From: a gamma proteobacterium HdN1
GTDB lineage: Bacteria; Pseudomonadota; Gammaproteobacteria; Pseudomonadales; Ketobacteraceae
Assembly (NCBI GenBank): GCA_000198515.1
Contig: FP929140.1
Coordinates: forward strand, 2,764,527-2,828,526
Direction of reading: 5' to 3'
DNA length: 64,000 nt
In this document: piece after piece, positions 27,802 to 37,179 of the stretch
Numbering within the stretch: the stretch's first letter is position 1
How the letters are laid out: every line of letters starts with the position of its first letter
Position numbers and translations under genes: made by a program
The notes under the pieces: generated by a model
Seen by the model: only the letters and a program-made list of their open reading frames with translations
What the model was told of the DNA's origin: nothing
The model's database searches: none

Positions 27802-28701
27802 ATGGCGGCGATCGGTTTTATTGGTGTGGGGAATATGGGCGGCCCTATGGCGGTCAACTTGATCAACGCGGGGCATCGGGTGCAGGTGTTCGATCTTTCC
27901 GACGACTTGGTGGCGAAGGTGGTTGCGAAAGGTGGGTTCCCTGCAAATTCTCCGCAAGCGGCAGTGGACGGTGTGGATATTGTCATCAGCATGTTGCCTT
28001 CGGGTGAGGTGGTGGAGGCGCTTTATATTCACCAAGGCCACTTGTTGGAGGCGATTCCGGATGGCGCGTTGGTGATCGACTGTTCCACCATTGCGCCGCA
28101 CAATGCGCGTAATCTTGCTCACGCAGCAGAGAAGCGTGGGCTTGCGGTGATTGATGCGCCGGTTTCGGGCGGGGTTGCGGGGGCCGCTGCTGGTACGTTG
28201 ACGTTTATTGTGGGTGGTAGCGATGCGAACTTCGAGCGTGCCAAGCCTGTGTTGTTGAATATGGGGAAAAACGTTTTCCATGCAGGGCAGAATGGCGCGG
28301 GGCAGATCGCCAAGATTTGCAATAACATGCTGCTTGCAGTGCAGATGATTGGTACTGCAGAGGCGCTGCAACTAGGTGTGGACAATGGTTTGGACGCTTC
28401 TGTGCTCTCCGATATCATGCTGAAGAGCTCTGGGCGAAATTGGGCGCTGGAGCTGTATAACCCGTGGCCGGGTGTTATGGAAAACGCACCCGCATCTCGC
28501 AATTATACAGGTGGTTTTCAGGTGGATTTAATGAATAAGGATCTTGGTCTCGCAATGGAGGCAGCGATCAAGAGCAAATCTGCGACGCCGATGGGTGGCC
28601 TTGCCAAGAGTCTTTATGCAGCGCATGCACGGGACGATCATGGCAAGCTGGATTTTTCGAGCATTCAAAAGTTTTTTAGCCTTAGCAAAAAGTGGTCGTA
28701 G
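27802..28701 (+). CDS. mmsB: 3-hydroxyisobutyrate dehydrogenase
   Basis: 299 residues. N-terminal Rossmann motif GFIGVGNMGGPMA, substrate motif DAPVSGGVAGAAAGTLTF, catalytic Lys region GQIAKICNNM. It oxidises 3-hydroxyisobutyrate to methylmalonate semialdehyde, which MmsA then uses. It sits 50 bases after the hydrolase gene, and its stop is one base from the bluB start. Confidence 0.94.
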   Translation: MAAIGFIGVGNMGGPMAVNLINAGHRVQVFDLSDDLVAKVVAKGGFPANSPQAAVDGVDIVISMLPSGEVVEALYIHQGHLLEAIPDGALVIDCSTIAPHNARNLAHAAEKRGLAVIDAPVSGGVAGAAAGTLTFIVGGSDANFERAKPVLLNMGKNVFHAGQNGAGQIAKICNNMLLAVQMIGTAEALQLGVDNGLDASVLSDIMLKSSGRNWALELYNPWPGVMENAPASRNYTGGFQVDLMNKDLGLAMEAAIKSKSATPMGGLAKSLYAAHARDDHGKLDFSSIQKFFSLSKKWS

Positions 28702-28702
28702 T

Positions 28703-29344
28703 GTGACGGAGTTTTCTAAAGCAGAGCAGGAAGTACTGCAGCGTATTTTAATGGCGCGCCGCGATGTGCGTGGCAATCGCTTTAGCCGTGATCCGATTTG
28801 CGAGGAGGATCTGCAGACGATTCTGCGGGCAGCTTTGTGGGCGCCATCGGTTGGATATTCGCAGCCGTGGGAATTTGTGATTGTTACGGAAGCGGCAACT
28901 CGGAAGCAGATTGCTGCGAGCTTTAGTGAGGAAAATGCACGCGCTCTGCCGCTCTTTCAAGGTGAGAAGCAGCAGAAATATCAACAGCTCAAACTTGAAG
29001 GGATTCTGGAAACGCCGGTGAATGTCGCCGTTTTTTATAAGCAATCCGGCAAACCGGTATTGGGTCAAACATCAATGCCGGAACCGGGTGAGTACAGTGT
29101 GGTTTGCGCGGTGCAGAATATGTGGCTAATGGCGCGCGCACTGAATATCGGTATGGGGTGGGTGAGTATTTTGGACCCAGAGAAGGTAAAGTACATCTTG
29201 AATGCGCCGCCTGCGTATAAGTTGGTTGCATATTTGTGCTTGGGCCATGTACGAGAGTTTCTGGAGCAACCGGAGCTGGAATTGTTGCAGTGGGAGCGCC
29301 GCAAGGAGATGGGGGAGGTGGTGCATCGGGAGAGGTTTGAATGA
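28703..29344 (+). CDS. bluB: 5,6-dimethylbenzimidazole synthase BluB
   Basis: 213 residues, nitroreductase fold, with the BluB signature ARRDVRGNRF near the start and APSVGYSQPWEF for flavin binding. BluB cleaves FMN to make 5,6-dimethylbenzimidazole, the lower ligand of B12. The GTG at 28703 directly follows the mmsB stop; the frame is open further upstream inside mmsB but without homology. No other cobalamin genes are in the window. A link through B12-dependent methylmalonyl-CoA mutase, which handles propionyl-CoA made by MmsA, is inference. Confidence 0.85.
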   Translation: MTEFSKAEQEVLQRILMARRDVRGNRFSRDPICEEDLQTILRAALWAPSVGYSQPWEFVIVTEAATRKQIAASFSEENARALPLFQGEKQQKYQQLKLEGILETPVNVAVFYKQSGKPVLGQTSMPEPGEYSVVCAVQNMWLMARALNIGMGWVSILDPEKVKYILNAPPAYKLVAYLCLGHVREFLEQPELELLQWERRKEMGEVVHRERFE

Positions 29345-29390
29345 ATGGCGCTGTTCCAGTTGGGGTTGACCTTATGTTTCGGGAACAGGC

Positions 29391-30527
29391 ATGGATCAAA
29401 AGAAGCGCCGATTAGAATACATCCCTGAATTGGATGGATTGCGAGGCTTGGCGATTTTGAGCGTAATGGCCTTCCATTCGTTCAGCCCGTTTGCGAAGGG
29501 CGGCTTTATCGGCGTCGATGTTTTCTTTGTGTTGAGCGGCTTTTTAATTACCTCGCTGTTAGTGTCCGAATATGATTGCGATAGGTCTGTGAGCCTGAAA
29601 AATTTTTATATGAAGCGAGCGCTAAGACTGGCGCCCGCGCTGATTTTGCTTCTGCTCGTGTTTTGCATCGCTAGTTTTTTATTTGCAAGTAGCCAGCAGG
29701 CAAATAAAAACTATGTGGATGCCGTTATCTCGCTGTTTTACCTTTCTAATTGGGCGAGAGCCTTTTCGTTGCACCCGCCTGATTTTCTGGGCCACACTTG
29801 GTCGCTCTCTATTGAAGAACAGTTTTACATTCTTTGGCCTGTTTTTCTTGTGACCTTGCTTCGCTTGTTTCGTTCTCGGCTAGTGGTGCTTCTCTCTGTG
29901 GCGTTACTTGCCGTGTTCGCTTGGGCTCTCCGCTTCTATATGCACATGAATGGCGCAACGCCGGAGCGTTTGTATAATGGGTTAGATACACGAGCGGATG
30001 CGATCATGATCGGGTGTACTTTTGGGGTTGCCTACGCTTCTGGCTATTTTGATAAGCGGCGTTTGGCGATTGCTACCGCAAGAATCATTGCGGTTTTTGC
30101 GCTTGCATCTGCTTTGATTCTATTGGGTTTCTTCTTCAGTGCGAATTGGAGAGGCTCGTTTATGTATCAATACGGTTTTTTTATGGTTGGAGTTGCAGCG
30201 ATCGTAATTGTGGCCGATGTTGTTGTAAATGATAGAAGTTTAGTTAAAAGGCTGCTGGCTTCGAAGGCGTTGATATGGGTTGGAAGCATCTCCTACGGGC
30301 TTTACCTCTGGCATTACCCGATTTTTCGTGTCCTGTTTTCACTTAAAATGAGTAGCCTAACGGTTCTGGCTGTTGGTTCGATGATTACGTTTGCAGTGGC
30401 GGCTTTGTCTTATTTATTTATGGAGAGGCCAATATTGAAATTGAAACATCGCTTCGCTCAGAAAGTACCTGATCTAACCTCTGAATTTCAGTCGAAAAAC
30501 CTTGGTATGCGGCATATACAGGAATAG
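29391..30527 (+). CDS. Membrane acyltransferase (OafA/YrhL family)
   Basis: 378 residues with about ten hydrophobic helices. The acyltransferase-3 motifs are present: LDGLRGLAILSVMAFH near residue 15 (His important for transfer), GFIGVDVFFVLSGFLIT, and HTWSLSIEEQFY. Such proteins O-acetylate surface sugars or lipids at the inner membrane. No SGNH domain follows. Base use is more AT-rich than in neighbours, which hints at transfer. Confidence 0.9.
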   Translation: MDQKKRRLEYIPELDGLRGLAILSVMAFHSFSPFAKGGFIGVDVFFVLSGFLITSLLVSEYDCDRSVSLKNFYMKRALRLAPALILLLLVFCIASFLFASSQQANKNYVDAVISLFYLSNWARAFSLHPPDFLGHTWSLSIEEQFYILWPVFLVTLLRLFRSRLVVLLSVALLAVFAWALRFYMHMNGATPERLYNGLDTRADAIMIGCTFGVAYASGYFDKRRLAIATARIIAVFALASALILLGFFFSANWRGSFMYQYGFFMVGVAAIVIVADVVVNDRSLVKRLLASKALIWVGSISYGLYLWHYPIFRVLFSLKMSSLTVLAVGSMITFAVAALSYLFMERPILKLKHRFAQKVPDLTSEFQSKNLGMRHIQE

Positions 30528-30549
30528 AGTTTTTCTTGAAGGCGTTCTT

Positions 30550-31560
30550 TTAGCGCCCATGAATCCGGCGGAATTCACCTGGAGTCGTTCCGTAGCGGCG
30601 CTTAAATGCATGCTGGAACGTACTTTGCTCAGAGTAGCCGAGCAAGAACGCCACTTCGGCTAGTGAAATATCTTCGTTGGCGAGATAGCTTTCTGCCAAG
30701 CGAAATCGCTCGTCATCCAACAAGTCTCGAAAGCGGATTCCTCCTGTGGCGAGCCGGTTTTGCAGTGTTCGTGGGGTGATGTTCAGTGCTTGCGCCAATA
30801 TCTCTAGCGTGGCGCGGCCTTGGCTCAGGTGGCTTTGAATTAGCTGCTTGATCTGGAGAATAATTTCTGCTTCGCCGATTTGGGCTTCGTACTGTTGCTG
30901 GAGCTGTTGCAACAATACGCTGTGTGCTTGAGGTTCCTGCAATTGAAGTGGCAATGAGAGATGTTCAATGGGAAACAGGAGCCGGGTCTGTTTTTGGCGA
31001 AACCTTACTTGGCCACCAAAATGCTTTTGATACGGTGCAAGGTTGGCGGGCGGTTCAAAAGAAAAATCTACATCGGCGGTTAAGTCTGGCCGCCCAGTCA
31101 TGCGCCGTGCGAAGGTTACCCAAACTCCCAAGGACATTTGAGCGAAAAAGGGATGAGGGTTAGGAATACGAGAAATCCATTCAACGCTCGCCTTGCCTTC
31201 CGCTAAGGTGAAATGGGTGTCGTTGATATCGTCCACAAGGCGCTCATAACGCTGCAAAAGCAGTGCGGTCTCACCCAGATTGGCGCAATGCAGCAAGGTG
31301 GAGCCGAGAATGCCCAGATGACGAGGCAATACGCGAGTCGCGAGGTGAAGCGGCAACGCGGCATCATCCAAATGTTTCGCTACCTGATCCATGATCAGCG
31401 CGTACTGTGTGATGGGGATGCGGTCGTTTGCGCGGGCCTTCTGCAAAATGGAAATCTCCGGCGCGTCGAGTGCGGTTGCGAGATCAATTTTCAGCTCCGC
31501 AAGATATTCTGCCAAGACAGCAATGTAGCCTGCGCGCACGGACGGTGTTGAGCTTGTCAA
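30550..31560 (-). CDS. AraC family transcriptional regulator
   Basis: 336 residues: an N-terminal ligand-binding domain of the OruR/ArgR-like type (LHLATRVLPRHLGILGSTLLHCANLGEAL-like region) and two C-terminal helix-turn-helices (residues about 235-335, ending EQSTFQHAFKRRYGTTPGEFRR). The best start is TTG at 31560; it is not certain. It is divergent from lipA, so control of the lipase genes is likely by position; control of the valine genes is an alternative. Confidence 0.88.
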   Translation of the reverse strand: MTSSTPSVRAGYIAVLAEYLAELKIDLATALDAPEISILQKARANDRIPITQYALIMDQVAKHLDDAALPLHLATRVLPRHLGILGSTLLHCANLGETALLLQRYERLVDDINDTHFTLAEGKASVEWISRIPNPHPFFAQMSLGVWVTFARRMTGRPDLTADVDFSFEPPANLAPYQKHFGGQVRFRQKQTRLLFPIEHLSLPLQLQEPQAHSVLLQQLQQQYEAQIGEAEIILQIKQLIQSHLSQGRATLEILAQALNITPRTLQNRLATGGIRFRDLLDDERFRLAESYLANEDISLAEVAFLLGYSEQSTFQHAFKRRYGTTPGEFRRIHGR

Positions 31561-31693
31561 TGGGGGATGCCTTCTCTTTTTCGCTTATTCTCATACCTTT
31601 GGTGGATTTGAGCAATACGCTTCAGTGGGTCTAGCGCCATTCTAGACGTGAACACAAAAAAGTCGGTTAATAATAAATACAAGGATGCTTGAC

Positions 31694-32707
31694 ATGAAAA
31701 CGACCTTATCCGTGATAGCTGCGGCAGTTTTTGCGATCTCTGGAAATATGGAGGCGAATGCTGCGACAGATTATGCCAAAACCCGTTACCCCATTGTGAT
31801 GGTGCATGGCCTTACCGGCGCGAAATCCATGCTAGGTGTTGTGCCATATTGGTATGGCATTCCGCAAAAGCTGAAGGCCAGCGGCAACGATCAGGTATAT
31901 GTTGCCACGGTTTCTGCGGTTGCCGGTGAAGATATCCGCGCGGCGCAGCTTGAGCAGTTTGTTGCTGAAGTGGTAGAAAAAACGGGTGCTGAAAAGGTGA
32001 ATTTGATTGGCCATAGCCAAGGCGGATTCACCGTGCGTGCTTATTCAGCCTTGCACCCTGAACGCGTGGCTTCTTTGACTACGATTGGCACTCCCAATCA
32101 TGGTACACCCGTTGCGAATGCCATCTTTGATATCAATGCTGGGGTTGGCAAGGTGGCGCCCGGGCTACGCAATGCCATCGTGTGGCTGGTAGAGAGTTTT
32201 GGATGGCTGAATGGAAAGCTGAACAATGAAGCTCTTCCCCAGGGTGCAATGGGGGCGCTGAATTTGATGACGTACGATGGCGCTCAAGCCTTTGCTCGCA
32301 ACGTCAGCGACGCGGGTTTTAACGCGGATTGTAAGGGTCAGAGAGAGACGAGTGCGAGTGGAGAGATTCAAAATCAAGACGGCTCTGTTACCTCGTGGTC
32401 TTTCCCCGTTTATTCTTGGACAGGGGCAGGTGCGCCGGTAAATCCATTTCGCTCCGGCATGGATATTTTGGATCCGTCCTCCTATGGCATGGCTACCTTG
32501 AGTGCCGCGCTTTCAACCTTTACAGATGCAGGAAAAAATGACGGCATGGTGCCGGTTTGCAGTGCTCGTTTAGGGGATGTAATTTCTGAAAAGTATTATT
32601 GGTCTCACGTTGATGAGGTCAATCAGATCATGGGGATGACGCCACCAGGGGATGTTCGAACTGTATTTGTTGTCCACGCAAATCGTCTTAAGCAACTTGG
32701 CTTGTAA
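31694..32707 (+). CDS. lipA: Secreted triacylglycerol lipase (LipA family I)
   Basis: 337 residues with a Sec signal peptide (about 1-23, ANA before ATDYAKT). Alpha/beta hydrolase: oxyanion region VMVHGLTGAKSMLG, nucleophile Ser108 in GHSQGG, a catalytic Asp region (DGMVPVCSARLG) and His in WSHVDEVNQ. Two cysteines can form the known disulfide. AAGGA ends 8 bases before the ATG at 31694, so that start beats the ATG at 31685. It needs the foldase encoded 17 bases downstream and is exported by type II secretion in relatives. Confidence 0.94.
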   Translation: MKTTLSVIAAAVFAISGNMEANAATDYAKTRYPIVMVHGLTGAKSMLGVVPYWYGIPQKLKASGNDQVYVATVSAVAGEDIRAAQLEQFVAEVVEKTGAEKVNLIGHSQGGFTVRAYSALHPERVASLTTIGTPNHGTPVANAIFDINAGVGKVAPGLRNAIVWLVESFGWLNGKLNNEALPQGAMGALNLMTYDGAQAFARNVSDAGFNADCKGQRETSASGEIQNQDGSVTSWSFPVYSWTGAGAPVNPFRSGMDILDPSSYGMATLSAALSTFTDAGKNDGMVPVCSARLGDVISEKYYWSHVDEVNQIMGMTPPGDVRTVFVVHANRLKQLGL

Positions 32708-32724
32708 AACAGAAGAGGTTTGGC

Positions 32725-33624
32725 ATGAACAAGAAACTCCGCACGGCCTGTTTTGTTGCTGGCCTCAGCGTTGTAGCCATAGGTGCGATGGCGGTGAATC
32801 TGGCAAAGGATTCGCATGTCGAAGCGGTTGAGAAAAATCATGCGCAGGCTGTACCAACGGCTTCGAAGGTTGTTGAAGAGGCCGTTGGGCGTGCTCTGTC
32901 ACCCCTAGATGAGACGCGGCGCGAAAACACGGTTGAAAAAATACAAGCAAAAAATGAACCGCCGCCGCAACTGGTTTCGTTGCGCGGTGCCAGCGTGCCG
33001 GATGTGTTGAGGTTGGATGAAAATGGCGACTTGGTGAAAGATCAGGATACTCAGCTGCTATTTGATTTTTTTATGGCGGGAATTCAGGATGTTGGTGAAG
33101 CTGATCTACAAGTATTGGTGGAAGATTGGCTCGGGCAGCACCTGCAGGGAAAAGCTGCGGGCAGTGCAGTAGATCTTTGGCGACGCTATCTGGGCTACCA
33201 GAAGATACTGTCAGAATCCGCCGACGCCAACTTGCCGGATCTTGCGAGCTTTGATCTAAATAGCGATTTGATTACTCGTTTTGAATCAGTGATGCAAGAA
33301 CGCCATAGCCTGCGGCAGCAGTGGTTGCCTGATGTGGCGGAGAATTGGTTTGCTGCGGATGAGGCGCTGGATCAGGAAACTCTTACCGATTTACGAAGCC
33401 GAGTGGAAGGCGGTACGCAGAGTTCAGCTGCTGCTACCGCCTATTTTTCACCAAGGCTTTCGCAGGAAAATAATGCCGAATATGATCGGCGGTTAGCGCA
33501 GGTGCGTGCGACAAATGGCCTCGCGGTTGGTGATCGGGCGGAGCAGGAAGATCAGTTGCGAGCACAGTATTTTCCTGATCGCGCAGAGTACGTACGGCAA
33601 GCGTTACGCGATATTTCTAGGTGA
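32725..33624 (+). CDS. lifO: Lipase-specific foldase (lipase chaperone)
   Basis: 299 residues: a single N-terminal membrane anchor (about 8-25), a Pro/Glu-rich variable linker, then the helical chaperone domain with RGASVPDVLRLDENGDL, which is close to the conserved RxxFDY(F/C)L-containing region of Lif proteins. It stays in the inner membrane and folds LipA in the periplasm. It is slightly shorter than the Pseudomonas protein. Confidence 0.9.
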   Translation: MNKKLRTACFVAGLSVVAIGAMAVNLAKDSHVEAVEKNHAQAVPTASKVVEEAVGRALSPLDETRRENTVEKIQAKNEPPPQLVSLRGASVPDVLRLDENGDLVKDQDTQLLFDFFMAGIQDVGEADLQVLVEDWLGQHLQGKAAGSAVDLWRRYLGYQKILSESADANLPDLASFDLNSDLITRFESVMQERHSLRQQWLPDVAENWFAADEALDQETLTDLRSRVEGGTQSSAAATAYFSPRLSQENNAEYDRRLAQVRATNGLAVGDRAEQEDQLRAQYFPDRAEYVRQALRDISR

Positions 33625-33672
33625 TGGTGCGTTTGAGCTTACTGAGGATGATGGCGTTCTTATCACTCGCCC

Positions 33673-34959
33673 CTATTTTTGGAAGGGTTGGGAAGCGATT
33701 GGGAATGTGCAGCTAAACCGGCTTCCTTGGCCGATTTGGCTGGCAATGTTTAGCTTACCGCCGTTGCGCTGCAGAGCGTATTTGACGATCGCAAGCCCCA
33801 GACCCGTGCCGCCGCTTTGGCGGTTACGGCTTTTGTCTACGCGGTAGAAGCGTTCGGTTAGGTGGGGGATATGTTCCGGCGCGATCCCTTCGCCGCGGTC
33901 TTGTACGGCAAAACAGAGCTCTTGCTGGCTCTGATATGCGTAGACGTCGATTGGGCTGTTGGGCGGGCTGTAGTGGATTGCGTTATCCAGTAAGTTGCTA
34001 AAGGCGCTTTCAATTTCGTCTTTTACGCCTACGAGGTGCAAATCAGGGTCTATGTGCCAAAGGATCGTTTGGCCTTTTTGTGTGGCCCTTGCATCAAAAG
34101 TGGTTTGCATTTTTCGGCATAATTCGTTCACGGAAAATGGGGCTCTTAGCGGAATTTTTTGCCCTTCTAGTCGCGCTAGCAGCAAAAGGCTCGCAACTAG
34201 GTTTTCCATGCGATCGCTTTGCTGCTTCATATTTTTTAGAAGCTGGTGGTAGCTCGGCGTAACGGCTTGTGGATTTTCTTCCAGTAGTTCCAGTGAGCCT
34301 TTAAAAACGGTGATCGGTGTTTTTAGCTCGTGACTGACGTTCGCAACAAAGTCGCGCTGAAGGATTTCAAGTTTGTGAACGTGAGTAACGTCTTCTATGC
34401 GTAGTAGATAGCCTTCCTGAATAAGTGGCGTAACCTTGAGGCTGAGCATTCGCTCGTTCCAAGTGGCGTTCAGTAGCAGAGGCTTTGCAAATTCCTGTTG
34501 CTCGAAAAACTCGTGAAGCATGGGTTGGCGAATTAAATTCGTTAAGGTTTCACCCTTGTCTACAGATACCAAACCTAATAACTCGCTTGCTGCGCGGTTG
34601 TAGTAAACGAGGCGATAGTCGAGTGTGAGCAAGGCGATGCCTTCGTCGAGGGTGTTTGCGGCGTTGCGAGCGCGCTCAATGATGTCGGCGAGCTGCTTTT
34701 GTGCTTGCTGTTCAAAGCGGAATAAATGCATCAGGCGGGTGTAGTATTCTTCCCAGAGGCCGCTTGCGTGAGGAGGGTTTAATAAGTCACCCCGTTCGAG
34801 CCAGCGTGCTAAGCGCCATTTTTGCCAGATCTGCCAAGCAAGGCAGAGTAAAAGTATGGCGATGGCCGGCCATAGGTTTTCGGCAAGTTGGCTTGTAAGC
34901 GCGGCCAGTAAAAGTGGCCATAGCATGCGCAACGCGTCTTTGCTGAGCGTGTGTATCAT
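33673..34959 (-). CDS. phoR: Phosphate regulon sensor kinase PhoR
   Basis: 428 residues: two N-terminal membrane helices (about 12-45), a linker, a PAS domain (about 95-190), HisKA with His210 (ANVSHELKTPITVF), HATPase_c with DRGEGI and GTGLGLAIVKYAL. It phosphorylates PhoB when phosphate is low. The ATG at 34957-34959 overlaps the phoB stop as ATGA, so the genes are translationally coupled. It ends 48 bases from the convergent lifO. Confidence 0.95.
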   Translation of the reverse strand: MIHTLSKDALRMLWPLLLAALTSQLAENLWPAIAILLLCLAWQIWQKWRLARWLERGDLLNPPHASGLWEEYYTRLMHLFRFEQQAQKQLADIIERARNAANTLDEGIALLTLDYRLVYYNRAASELLGLVSVDKGETLTNLIRQPMLHEFFEQQEFAKPLLLNATWNERMLSLKVTPLIQEGYLLRIEDVTHVHKLEILQRDFVANVSHELKTPITVFKGSLELLEENPQAVTPSYHQLLKNMKQQSDRMENLVASLLLLARLEGQKIPLRAPFSVNELCRKMQTTFDARATQKGQTILWHIDPDLHLVGVKDEIESAFSNLLDNAIHYSPPNSPIDVYAYQSQQELCFAVQDRGEGIAPEHIPHLTERFYRVDKSRNRQSGGTGLGLAIVKYALQRNGGKLNIASQIGQGSRFSCTFPIASQPFQK

Positions 34960-35642
34960 GCGGGGCTGAGCCTGTAGCCGCTGCCGCGCACGGTTTCGAT
35001 CATCGGAGGAAGCTCGGCTTTGTTTAGGGATTTTCGCAGCCGTAAGATGTGAACGTCGACAGTGCGATCTTCGATATACACCGTGCTGCCCCATACACGA
35101 TTTAATAATTGCTCGCGGCTAAAAACACGGTTGGGGTTGCGTAAAAAAAATTCCAAAAGTTTGAACTCAATAGGGCCAAGAGAAATCTCGCCGCTTTTGG
35201 TGTGCACGCGCTGGCTTATTACGTCGAGTGTGAGCTCACCGTGGACGAGTTGCTGTTCTAGGCGGTCTGGAGCTCGGCGGCGCAACAAGGCTTTTATGCG
35301 GGAGATGAGTTCACGTGTTGAGAAGGGCTTAGTAATGTAATCGTCGGCACCAATTTCAAGGCCGGTGATTTTATTGTCCTCTTCGCTTTTTGCGCTGAGC
35401 ATGATGATGGGAAGTGTGCGGAGATTGTCGGTTTGACGGATGCGTCTAGCAAGTTCAATGCCGCTCGTTCCGGGAAGCATCCAGTCAAGCAGAAGCAAAT
35501 CAGGCGCCTGTTCTGCGAGTTTTATCCAGGCTTCTTTACCATCGTACGCGGCTTGCACGGTGAAGCCTGCTTGTTCTAGGGCGAGAGTCAGAAGTTCGCA
35601 AATTGCGATTTCGTCATCGACGATTAAAATGTTGGCTTTCAT
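34956..35642 (-). CDS. phoB: Phosphate regulon response regulator PhoB
   Basis: 228 residues: receiver domain with phospho-acceptor Asp53 (LLLLDWMLPGTSG) and Lys in MLSAKSEED, then a winged helix (about 130-225; RVFSREQLLNRVWG, RTVDVHILRLRK). It binds Pho boxes and turns on pst and other genes. It lies 3 bases after phoU and overlaps phoR. Confidence 0.96.
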   Translation of the reverse strand: MKANILIVDDEIAICELLTLALEQAGFTVQAAYDGKEAWIKLAEQAPDLLLLDWMLPGTSGIELARRIRQTDNLRTLPIIMLSAKSEEDNKITGLEIGADDYITKPFSTRELISRIKALLRRRAPDRLEQQLVHGELTLDVISQRVHTKSGEISLGPIEFKLLEFFLRNPNRVFSREQLLNRVWGSTVYIEDRTVDVHILRLRKSLNKAELPPMIETVRGSGYRLSPA

Positions 35643-35645
35643 CCG

Positions 35646-36374
35646 CTAGGGTTCACTCAGGTTGAGCTGATTCAATAATTTTGCGACTTCCTCTTTGCTG
35701 GCATGTCGAATGTCGCGCCCTTGTACCATATAGACGATTTGCTCCGCGATATTGCAAGCGTGGTCGCCGATCCGTTCTAATGAGCGTAGCACCCAGATCA
35801 CGTTCATGATGCGGCTGATCGTTTGTGGTTCTTCCATCATAAAAGTCATGAGGGTTCGCATCGCGGAGCGATACTCAATGTCCACTTGTTCGTCACGCGA
35901 TTTTACGTGAAGTGCAAGAGAAATATCTTGGCGGCTAAATGCGTGCAGCACGTCGTGTAGCATCTGCATAACATGCTGGCCGATATGCCGCACTTCGACG
36001 AAACCTGTGAGCGATTGGCCATCTTCCATTAACGGCAGCGCGACGCGGGCAATTTTGTGAGCCTCATCGCCCATGCGCTCAAGATCGGATACACATTTGT
36101 TGATGGCGAGCGTCATTCGTAAATCCGATGCGGCGGGTTGCCGCAAGACGAGCATTTGCGCGCAGGCTTCACCTAGGATCAGGTCAAATTGATCGACTTT
36201 CTCTTCAAGTTCTTTGGCTTGTTGAACAAGGCCAACTTCGCCGTTTAGCAAACCGTCGAGCGCGGATTTTAATTGTAGCTCTACGGTTCCACCCATTTGC
36301 AAGAGCTGGCTTACGAGGGTGGCAAGGTCGCGGTTGAAGCGCTTGGAAATATGGAGTTTTAATTCTTCTGGCAT
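35646..36374 (-). CDS. phoU: Phosphate signalling protein PhoU
   Basis: 242 residues, two three-helix bundles with paired metal-binding acidic motifs (DLERMGDEAHKIA and SLERIGDHACNIAE). It links the Pst transporter to PhoR and holds the regulon off when phosphate is plentiful. It lies 9 bases after pstB and 3 bases before phoB. Confidence 0.96.
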   Translation of the reverse strand: MPEELKLHISKRFNRDLATLVSQLLQMGGTVELQLKSALDGLLNGEVGLVQQAKELEEKVDQFDLILGEACAQMLVLRQPAASDLRMTLAINKCVSDLERMGDEAHKIARVALPLMEDGQSLTGFVEVRHIGQHVMQMLHDVLHAFSRQDISLALHVKSRDEQVDIEYRSAMRTLMTFMMEEPQTISRIMNVIWVLRSLERIGDHACNIAEQIVYMVQGRDIRHASKEEVAKLLNQLNLSEP

Positions 36375-36383
36375 GGCATCATC

Positions 36384-37178
36384 TCATCCGTAACGGCCGG
36401 TAATATAGTCTTCGGTTTGTTTGTGTTGGGGATTGGTAAAAAGCTGGTCGGTAGGCGCTTTCTCAATAACGCGCCCTTGGTGCATAAAAACGGTCGCGTC
36501 AGAAATTCGAGCCGCCTGCTGCATGTTGTGCGTTACGATGAGGATGGTCAGGCGCTCCTTTAGCTCGTCGATCAGCTCCTCAATGCGTGCGGTTGAAATC
36601 GGATCTAGTGCGCTGGTCGGCTCATCTAACAATAATACCTCGGGCTCAACGGCGAGAGCTCTTGCGATGCACAAACGTTGCTGCTGGCCACCGGAAAGCG
36701 CGGTTCCCGGGTGTTTTAGCTTGTCTTTTACTTCGTCCCAGAGTGCGGCTTTTTGCAGCGCTTCTTCGACTCGGACTTCTAGCTTTCCGCGCGGCAGTTT
36801 TTCGTAAAGACGAACCCCATAGGCGACGTTATCAAAGATGCTCATTGGGAAGGGGGTAGGCTTTTGAAAGACCATGCCGATTTTGGCGCGGAGCTGGTAG
36901 ATGTCTTGCTTCTTGGCCAGAATGTCTTGGCCGTCCAATAGGATTTTTCCTTCTGGGCGCTGTTCGCTGTAAAGATTGTAGATGCGGTTAAAGGTTCGCA
37001 GCAGGGTTGATTTTCCACAGCCGGATGCGCCAATAAACGCGGTGACGCGATTTTCGGAAAGCTCCAGATTGATATCATGGAGGGCTTGGTATTTTCCGTA
37101 GAAAAAGCCAAGGTTCTCGGTTTTTAGTTTTACGTTCTCTGCACCCTGCGAGGGCTGTTTGATGTTCATCATGAGCAT
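36384..37178 (-). CDS. pstB: Phosphate ABC transporter ATP-binding protein PstB
   Basis: 264 residues from the ATG at 37176-37178, which has GAGGAAAC upstream within the pstA end. Walker [12 protein letters not shown], signature [14 protein letters not shown], Walker [12 protein letters not shown], and the PstB-type Q-loop [12 protein letters not shown]. It powers high-affinity phosphate uptake. Confidence 0.96.
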   Translation of the reverse strand: MLMMNIKQPSQGAENVKLKTENLGFFYGKYQALHDINLELSENRVTAFIGASGCGKSTLLRTFNRIYNLYSEQRPEGKILLDGQDILAKKQDIYQLRAKIGMVFQKPTPFPMSIFDNVAYGVRLYEKLPRGKLEVRVEEALQKAALWDEVKDKLKHPGTALSGGQQQRLCIARALAVEPEVLLLDEPTSALDPISTARIEELIDELKERLTILIVTHNMQQAARISDATVFMHQGRVIEKAPTDQLFTNPQHKQTEDYITGRYG

Positions 37179-37179
37179 A

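Noticed and set aside
31630-31646. TCTAG-N7-CTAGA as an operator for lipA
   Set aside because: Five-base arms are too short to separate from chance.
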